In this document: one piece after another, positions 32,127 through 37,422 of the stretch
Layout: every line of letters begins with the position of its first letter
How positions within the stretch are numbered: position 1 is the first letter of the stretch
Assembly: GCA_003248395.1 (NCBI GenBank)
Contig: QFNA01000067.1
Coordinates: 1-37,422, forward strand
DNA length: 37,422 bases
Source of the DNA: Citromicrobium sp.
GTDB taxonomy: Bacteria > Pseudomonadota > Alphaproteobacteria > Sphingomonadales > Sphingomonadaceae
Direction: 5' to 3'
Program-made: the position numbers and the translations under genes
The notes under the pieces: generated by a model
The model's input: only the letters and a program-made list of their open reading frames with translations
Database searches by the model: none
Told to the model about the DNA's origin: nothing

Positions 32127-33211
32127 CCCGCGAGGCCCGCGGCGTGAGCGAGTTGCCGGGCGAGTTCCTGCGGAGCGCCTATGCCGGTGGCCATACCTCG
32201 CTCTGTGATGGAGCGCGGCATCCCCCACACCGCGCAGCTTTCGGCACTTTGGGCGTAGACAGCGCCGCCAGCGGCGATGATGGCGTCAGCGCCATCGCTG
32301 CCGTCGCGGCCCATTCCCGACAGGAGCACGCCTGCCACCGCGCCTTCATAGGCTTTGGCAAGGCTTTCAAACATGGGATCGACCGAGGGCGTGCAGCCGC
32401 TCCTGACGGGATGGTAGGCGAGGCCGGTGACGGGTCGGCCGAAGGAATGCCGAACGATCAAATGGCTATGCCCCGGCGCGATAACGACCTGATTTTTCCG
32501 GATTTCCGTGCCCTCGTCGGCAAGCACGGCGCGTCGGCCCGAGACGGTTTCGACCTGACGGGCGAAAACGGGAATGAAGCTGTCGGGCAAATGCTGGGTC
32601 ACGAGGATGGGCAAATCGAAACCCCGGGGGAGGGCGCGGAGGAGGAGATTGAGGGCATGGATCCCGCCAGTGGACGCGCCGATAGCGACGATCTGCGGTC
32701 GCTTGGCAACGGCGCGCGGCAGCGCCGCGCGAAATGGAAGCATTGGTGCAGCTTTGCCGCCCAAAGCCCTGATCCTGGCGAGAATCTGCGCCTTGTATGC
32801 GTCGGAAAAACCGCCCGGGCGGGGCTTGAGCATAGTGTCGGCCGCACCAAGGCGCAGGGCCTCCAGCGTCTGCTCGGCTCCCGTCGCGGTCAGCGATGAA
32901 ATAACAAGCACTTGAATGCCTGGCGACCGTTCCAGAATCAGCGGCAAGGCCGCCAAACCGCCCATCCCGGGCATCTCCAGATCGAGCAGGACCACGTCGA
33001 CCGGATGGCTGCGCAGTGCATCGAGTGCACGCTCTGCCGTACCCACACTTACACCGACATCCATGTCGATCACGCTCTCGATCAGGCGACTGAACACCGT
33101 CCGAACGGTCAGCGAGTCGTCGACGATCATCACCCGGATCGGTTCGGCCAGCTTGACTGGTGTCGGGACGGCTGGCGAAATGCGATTGGCGAGAGGGAGC
33201 GTTGCGACCAT
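32123..33211 (-). CDS. cheB: Chemotaxis response regulator / receptor methylesterase CheB
   Basis: Removes methyl groups (and deamidates glutamines) on chemoreceptors after phosphorylation by CheA. It has 362 residues. The receiver domain spans about 25-140 with acidic pair Asp31-Asp32 and phospho-acceptor Asp77 (VVLLDLEMPGMGG). The esterase domain from about 172 has GASTGG with Ser180, TQHLP with His207 and GMGRDGSDG with Asp303, a complete triad. A 24-residue lead before the receiver is longer than usual, so translation might start later. It lies 13 bases after cheY and overlaps cheR. Confidence 0.96.
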   Translation of the reverse strand: MVATLPLANRISPAVPTPVKLAEPIRVMIVDDSLTVRTVFSRLIESVIDMDVGVSVGTAERALDALRSHPVDVVLLDLEMPGMGGLAALPLILERSPGIQVLVISSLTATGAEQTLEALRLGAADTMLKPRPGGFSDAYKAQILARIRALGGKAAPMLPFRAALPRAVAKRPQIVAIGASTGGIHALNLLLRALPRGFDLPILVTQHLPDSFIPVFARQVETVSGRRAVLADEGTEIRKNQVVIAPGHSHLIVRHSFGRPVTGLAYHPVRSGCTPSVDPMFESLAKAYEGAVAGVLLSGMGRDGSDGADAIIAAGGAVYAQSAESCAVWGMPRSITERGMATGIGAPQELARQLAHAAGLAG

Positions 33212-33224
33212 GTGCCCTCCGCGG

Positions 33225-33590
33225 TCAGGCCATGCCGACGAGCTGAAGTTTGATCTGCAACGTTTCGTGATCGAAGGGCTTCATGACATATTCGTCGGCG
33301 CCTGCGCTGATCGCCTCGCGGATATGCGCGACGTCATTCTCGGTGGTGCAGAAGACGACCTTGGGTTTGTCGCCGCCTTCGCGCTGGCGCAGCTGCGTGA
33401 TGAATTCAATGCCGGTCATGATCGGCATGTTCCAGTCGAGAAGAACGACATCGGGCATGGTCTCCATGCATTTTGCCAAGCCTTCCTGCCCATTCTCCGC
33501 CTCGTCGACAGTGAAGTCCAGAGCTTCGAGGATGTGCCGTGACACTTTGCGGATAACCCGAGAATCATCGACGATCAGGCAGGTCTTCAT
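33225..33590 (-). CDS. cheY: CheY-type single-domain response regulator
   Basis: Diffusible receiver of 121 residues that carries the phosphoryl signal from CheA, normally to the flagellar motor. Key residues are Asp8-Asp9, phospho-acceptor Asp52 (VVLLDWNMP), Thr82/Thr83 (FCTTEND) and Lys104 (YVMKPF). There is no output domain. It sits between cheW (59 bases upstream) and cheB (13 bases downstream). No flagellar genes lie in the window, so the motor target is inferred from the family. Confidence 0.94.
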   Translation of the reverse strand: MKTCLIVDDSRVIRKVSRHILEALDFTVDEAENGQEGLAKCMETMPDVVLLDWNMPIMTGIEFITQLRQREGGDKPKVVFCTTENDVAHIREAISAGADEYVMKPFDHETLQIKLQLVGMA

Positions 33591-33649
33591 GAGCTTGTAT
33601 TCCCTCCAGCAACCTTTGCAGGGCCTAAGCGGAAAGGGTAACTATTGGC

Positions 33650-34084
33650 TTAAGCTGCCTGCGCGCAAATGCCGGAAACCAACCGGTCGATGTCGAGGAG
33701 CAATGCAGGGCCAGTAGCGGTTTCGACCATGCCGAGCGCGACCGCGTTCCACTCCTCGCCGAAGCCGCCAGCAATGGCTGCAGGATCGCCGAGGGGTTCG
33801 ATCACGTCAGATGCGCTTTCGAGCATCAGCGCATAGGGATGGCCATCGACAGCGACCACCGCCGCGCGCCTGCCGAAAGAATCGCCCTGTGGTTCGCAGC
33901 CCAGCGCGATATTGCAATCGATGACGGTAAGCGCCTGGCTGCGCAGCGCAGTGATACCGAGCACCGCTGGAGCAACGCCGGGAACGGGGGTTATCCGATC
34001 GATCTCGATCACCGTGCGGACTGCAGCCGCGGGCAGCGCGGCGCGGCGACCGGCAATCGTGCAGAGGAGCACGAGGCCGGTCAT
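33650..34084 (-). CDS. cheW: Chemotaxis coupling protein CheW
   Basis: Scaffold linking chemoreceptors to CheA. It has 144 residues forming one CheW domain: LVLLCTIAGRRAALPAAAVRTV, VPGVAPAVLGITALRSQALTVID, ALMLESASDVIEP and ALLLDIDRLV. Similarity is moderate, as is usual for this family. Its start overlaps the cheA stop by 4 bases (34081-34084), so expression is coupled. Confidence 0.92.
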   Translation of the reverse strand: MTGLVLLCTIAGRRAALPAAAVRTVIEIDRITPVPGVAPAVLGITALRSQALTVIDCNIALGCEPQGDSFGRRAAVVAVDGHPYALMLESASDVIEPLGDPAAIAGGFGEEWNAVALGMVETATGPALLLDIDRLVSGICAQAA

Positions 34085-36420
34085 GCAACGCGGTTCCGTG
34101 CAGCGCGCTGGAGTGCAGCCATCAATCTGGTGCTGTCGTAGCGATAGATGGTGTCATCACCGTTGTCTTCTGGATCGGATCGCAAGCGGATGACTCCAGC
34201 GCGCTTGTCGCCAACGGCTGCGGCGGTTTCGGCAAAGGCGATTTCGACATCGGCATCGTCCGCATCGCTGGCGAGGCGGTAGCCCGCGGACTGGACAAGC
34301 GGCGCGAGGATGGCGCGAGCCCAGTCGCTGTCGTCGGGAATGCGGCAGGTCAGCGGATGGTCCGCGGTCGGCGGAAAATCCTGCGCAGCGAAAAGCGCGT
34401 GGCCCGAAAGTAGCGAAACCGGTTGGCCGTCGACCAGCATAACCGCCTCGACCAGGCTGTCGCCCGAATGCGAAAGCGTATTTTCGGCCACGTCCACCGC
34501 ATCATGGATTTGTGCAACGGCATAGGCAAGTTCGTGCTGACCGTCGCTCAGGCGCAGCAGTCGGTAACGCTCACCGAGGAGATGTCCCGCATCGATCCCG
34601 ACGAGAGGAATGACGCGGCCGTCTATAACCACTTGGGGACGCGCCGAATCCCCGTCGATGGCATCGGGCGAGACAGTCTCGATCCGGCGGAGCAGTTCGA
34701 GCCGGATGGCGCGTCTACGATTGTCGAGCCCGGTGAAGAGCATCACGGGAAAGGTCGGTTCCTGTACCGCGATGTCGGTCGGGTCTTCGGCGTGATCCTG
34801 CGTCATGTCGCCGGAGAGCCCCGCGCCGGCGGCAATACCCGGCAGATCGAGCAGCATGGTTGGCTGGCCATCGTCGAGCAGCGTCGTGCCCGAATAGAGC
34901 CCGCTGTCCATGATCGCAGGAGCGATCGGTTTGACAACCACATCCTCGTGATCGAACACGCGGTCGACGGCGAGAGCGAAGGTGGAGTTGCCGGCAAGCC
35001 GCACAAGTACCAGCGTCGTCTTCGGCCAGTCGATCGACGCGTCCGGTGCCCCGTAGAGCAACTTGGCCAGCGCGATGCACGGGACGCGCCTGCCGCGAAA
35101 GCTGACGAGCATCCGGTCGCCTGCCTGCACGAAATCGACATGCGCCGAACCGCCAGCGATGATTTCTTCGATGTAGCTTTGCGGCAGCGCATAGCGGTTG
35201 TCGCCCGAGCCGACGGTGAGGGCGGCAAGGATCGAGAGCGTGAGCGGCAGGCTAATGGTAAAGCACGTGCCATCGCCCGGCGCGCTGGTGACGTCGATCG
35301 ATCCGCCGACGCGTTCGATATTGGCGCGCACCACGTCCATGCCCACGCCGCGACCCGAAATCCTGCCAACGCTTTCGGATGTGCTGAGACCGGGGAAGAA
35401 TATGAGCTGGTGGCGCGCAGCTTCGGGCATGGCCTCGATCTGCGATTGCGTCATCAGACCGCGCTCGACTGCTTTATTCGCCAGCCGCGCCGTGTCGATG
35501 CCGGCCCCGTCGTCGCGCACCGTCAGTACGATGCGGTTGCCCGACTGCCGAGCGGCGAAGCGAAGCATGCCAATCTCGCGCTTGCCATTGCGCAGACGGT
35601 CGGCGGGACGTTCGATCCCGTGATCGATGGCATTGCGGATGATATGGGTCAGCGGGTCGCGAACCATATCTACCATTTCGCGGTCGAGTTCGACCTCACC
35701 CCCTTCGAAATCGACCATCACCTGCTTGCCGAGTTCGGTTGCGAGATCGCGGGTCAGGCGCGGGATTGAGGAGAAGAGATGTTCGAGCCGTTGCATCCGC
35801 ATGCGCGTGATGGCGTTGCGGACATCGGCGAGAATGGTCGAAAGACGTTCGAACGGTCCATCGATGGTTGGCTGCTGGCCTGCGTCGCGCAGTCTGCGCG
35901 CCAGGTCGTTGCGCGCGAGCACCATGTCCGAGACACCCTTCATCACCTCGTCGAGCAGGTCGACGGGCAGACGGATCGAGCGCTGGACGCCCGGCCGCTC
36001 CTGGCTGGTATCGTCGGGTCGGGTTAGTTCAGTAAACACATGCGGCTCTGCATCTTCGGCGAGCGCGGCGATCAGGCCGTCGTCATCGCCAAAGGCGGGC
36101 GGTTCGCCGTCGCGTTCGAGCGCGTCGTTGATGGCGCCAATGCGGTCGATTATGGCGAGCACGGCGGAGACGAGCGCGCTATCGGGCTGGCGGCGACCCG
36201 CGCGGCATTCGGCCAGCACGTCCTCCGCCGCGTGGCTGAGGCGTTCGAGGCGCGGAAAGTCGAAGAAGCCGCAGTTCCCCTTGACCGTGTGGACGAAGCG
36301 GAAAATCGTGTCGAGGCGCGCGCGATCCGCGGGATTCGCCTCCCACGCGACGAGCTCGCTACCGCTCTGCTCGAGCATTTCGCGCGTTTCCGCGACGAAA
36401 TCGGCCAGCAGATCATCCAT
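34081..36420 (-). CDS. cheA: Chemotaxis histidine kinase CheA with tandem CheW-like domains
   Basis: Kinase that controls CheY and CheB. It has 779 residues. Domains in order: HPt (1-105) with phospho-accepting His44 in VHTVKGNCGFFDF; a short linker with no CheY-binding P2 domain; dimerisation helices (about 148-210, RSIRLPVDLLDEVMKGVSDM); ATPase with HIIRNAIDHGIERP (N box), DDGAGI (G1), GLSTSESVGRISGRGVGMDV; then two CheW-like modules (about 400-540 and 570-700). A C-terminal segment of about 80 residues follows that I cannot assign. The missing P2 and doubled CheW-like part are notable. The ATG at 36420 follows GAGAGGGG, which lies inside a hairpin (36433-36452). It is the first gene of the che operon. 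Confidence 0.95.
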   Translation of the reverse strand: MDDLLADFVAETREMLEQSGSELVAWEANPADRARLDTIFRFVHTVKGNCGFFDFPRLERLSHAAEDVLAECRAGRRQPDSALVSAVLAIIDRIGAINDALERDGEPPAFGDDDGLIAALAEDAEPHVFTELTRPDDTSQERPGVQRSIRLPVDLLDEVMKGVSDMVLARNDLARRLRDAGQQPTIDGPFERLSTILADVRNAITRMRMQRLEHLFSSIPRLTRDLATELGKQVMVDFEGGEVELDREMVDMVRDPLTHIIRNAIDHGIERPADRLRNGKREIGMLRFAARQSGNRIVLTVRDDGAGIDTARLANKAVERGLMTQSQIEAMPEAARHQLIFFPGLSTSESVGRISGRGVGMDVVRANIERVGGSIDVTSAPGDGTCFTISLPLTLSILAALTVGSGDNRYALPQSYIEEIIAGGSAHVDFVQAGDRMLVSFRGRRVPCIALAKLLYGAPDASIDWPKTTLVLVRLAGNSTFALAVDRVFDHEDVVVKPIAPAIMDSGLYSGTTLLDDGQPTMLLDLPGIAAGAGLSGDMTQDHAEDPTDIAVQEPTFPVMLFTGLDNRRRAIRLELLRRIETVSPDAIDGDSARPQVVIDGRVIPLVGIDAGHLLGERYRLLRLSDGQHELAYAVAQIHDAVDVAENTLSHSGDSLVEAVMLVDGQPVSLLSGHALFAAQDFPPTADHPLTCRIPDDSDWARAILAPLVQSAGYRLASDADDADVEIAFAETAAAVGDKRAGVIRLRSDPEDNGDDTIYRYDSTRLMAALQRAARNRVA

Positions 36421-36432
36421 TGCAGTCGGACC

Positions 36433-36452
36433 CCTCTCGAACAGTCGAGAGG
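36433..36452 (-). promoter_or_regulatory. Hairpin covering the cheA ribosome-binding site
   Basis: On the minus strand CCTCTCGA, loop CTGT, TCGAGAGG form a perfect 8-bp stem 12 bases before the cheA ATG. The right arm contains most of the GAGAGGGG Shine-Dalgarno. It lies in the 51-base gap after the MATE gene. It has no T-run, so it fits translational control better than termination. Confidence 0.5.
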
Positions 36453-36471
36453 CGTTTATGGCGGGCGATAG

Positions 36472-37422
36472 TTAATCTTTGGTTTGGATCGCGGACGTCT
36501 GGATGGCGGGCGCATTGCTGGGCTGGCGCTGCAGCACGCGCCAGACCAGAAAGGCCGCAAGCGCGCCCCCGGCCAGGTTGGCGACAAGTTCGGCGGCGTA
36601 AATCGCATCGGCACCCCAGCTGGCCCGCAGGAGCCAGCCGAACGGCAGCATGACGAGGAACACGCGCGCCGCGCTCTGCGCGAGCGCCAGCGGAGCGTAA
36701 TCGACCGCGTTGAGCGCGCCATTGCCAACGATCAGCAGGCCGAAACCGGCATAACCCCACACCGAGATGAGAAGGTACGTGGAAAATTCGTCGACCACCG
36801 CCGGATCCTGCGTGAAGAATTGCGCGAACCAGTCGCCGGTGAAGAACAGCAGCAGGGCGATGGCGAGCCCGTAGGCCAGGCAGAACAGCCCCGCCCACCA
36901 CATGGCGCGGCGGGCACGCTCGGCCCGTCCTGCGCCCCAGTTCTGCCCGACGATGGCACCGATCGATCCTGAAAGGCCGAGCAGCGGGACGACGGCGAAG
37001 CTTTGCAGGCGGCCAGCCGCACCGAAGCCCGCCACGGCGGCGTCGCCCTGGCTGGCGAGCAGCGCGGTGAGGACCGAGAGGCCGATGGGATTGATCGCAT
37101 TGGAAAAGGCCGCCGGACCGGCGACGCGCAGAATGGCGGAACTGGAATCGGCAAGGTTGCTGTCGCGAATCAGGCCGGGGTGGATCGAGAGCTGCGACCC
37201 GCGGATCAGCCAGAGCGCCATGACGATGGCCACGGCAAACCCCGCAATCGTGGCATAGGCGGCCCCGGCGACGCCAAGGCCGCCGAAACCGAAGGCCCCG
37301 GTGATAAGGATGGGATCGAGCACCCAGTTCACCGCCGAGTAGGTGATCGAGACGTAGCTGGTCTTGCGCGCCTCCCCCTGACCGCGCAGCACGCCGTTGA
37401 GCCCCATCTGCAGCAGCATGAC
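36472..37422 (-). CDS. MATE family efflux transporter, 5' end beyond the window
   Basis: Inner-membrane cation-coupled multidrug/toxin exporter. The C-terminal 316 residues are visible and the N-terminal helices lie outside the window. Family features are the LNGVLRGQGEARKTSYVSIT segment, INPIGLSVLTALLASQGDAAVAGFGAAGRL, the QNWGAGRAERARRA motif and successive hydrophobic helices to a polar end rich in Ala, Gln and Thr. It runs into cheA 51 bases later on the same strand and may share a transcript with it. The transported compound is unknown. Confidence 0.93.
   Translation of the reverse strand, partial: VMLLQMGLNGVLRGQGEARKTSYVSITYSAVNWVLDPILITGAFGFGGLGVAGAAYATIAGFAVAIVMALWLIRGSQLSIHPGLIRDSNLADSSSAILRVAGPAAFSNAINPIGLSVLTALLASQGDAAVAGFGAAGRLQSFAVVPLLGLSGSIGAIVGQNWGAGRAERARRAMWWAGLFCLAYGLAIALLLFFTGDWFAQFFTQDPAVVDEFSTYLLISVWGYAGFGLLIVGNGALNAVDYAPLALAQSAARVFLVMLPFGWLLRASWGADAIYAAELVANLAGGALAAFLVWRVLQRQPSNAPAIQTSAIQTKD

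Noticed and set aside
34423..35769. Plus-strand open frame of 448 codons
   Set aside because: Antisense to cheA; low-complexity Arg/Ala/Gly composition typical of shadows.
1..37422. Insertion sequences, phage or integrated plasmid genes
   Set aside because: No transposase, integrase, terminal inverted repeats or target duplications were recognised; the gene damage is not explained by a mobile element.

Overview
The window is GC-rich DNA from an alphaproteobacterium. Protein-level resemblance suggests a sphingomonad of the Erythrobacteraceae type: crtY and crtI for carotenoids, a MipA/OmpV porin-like protein, S9 peptidases and secreted amidohydrolases with signal peptides, an AGCS amino-acid symporter, a DUF2339 membrane protein and one compact che operon. 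The taxonomic call is an inference; no rRNA or tRNA gene was seen.

Layout. 1-2.3 kb (minus): crtY then crtI, the latter running off the left edge. 2.4-4.2 kb: mipA, then a small winged-helix regulator with a membrane partner behind a promoter carrying three similar palindromes. 4.2-11 kb: a peptide-use block with an S9 prolyl-oligopeptidase-like enzyme, a prolidase-like amidohydrolase, a DUF885 lipoprotein, a 51-residue small protein and an alanine/glycine symporter. 11.2-18.5 kb: secE-nusG and rplK-rplA, separated by 5.3 kb that holds a Kch-like potassium channel, a trimeric autotransporter adhesin and an ECF sigma/anti-sigma pair. 18.5-24.9 kb: DUF2339, a glycosyltransferase remnant, a CinA-type protein, a Baeyer-Villiger-like flavin monooxygenase and a divergent LacI-family regulator. 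25-28.2 kb: a large TolB-propeller/amidohydrolase fusion. 28.2-36.4 kb (minus): cheA-cheW-cheY-cheB-cheR, then a GGDEF-EAL protein and a methyl-accepting chemotaxis protein. The right edge holds a truncated MATE transporter.

The most striking property is not one gene. Many otherwise well-conserved genes lack a short internal block that their families need. Blocks of about 17-50 codons are missing from crtI, the S9 peptidase (twice), the prolidase-like enzyme, the AGCS symporter, the potassium channel and the CinA-type gene. DUF2339, the signal peptide of the TolB-amidohydrolase and a second site in the channel are also disrupted. Only about one third of the lesions keep the reading frame, which is what unselected deletions would give. 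An assembly or sequencing artefact is therefore the leading explanation, and the proteins may be intact in the living organism. The che operon, ribosomal genes, autotransporter and sigma operon look intact.

The best regulatory signals are the three-operator promoter at 4.1 kb, palindromes on both sides of the lacI-type gene, a hairpin covering the cheA ribosome-binding site and a CtrA-like site in front of the chemoreceptor gene.
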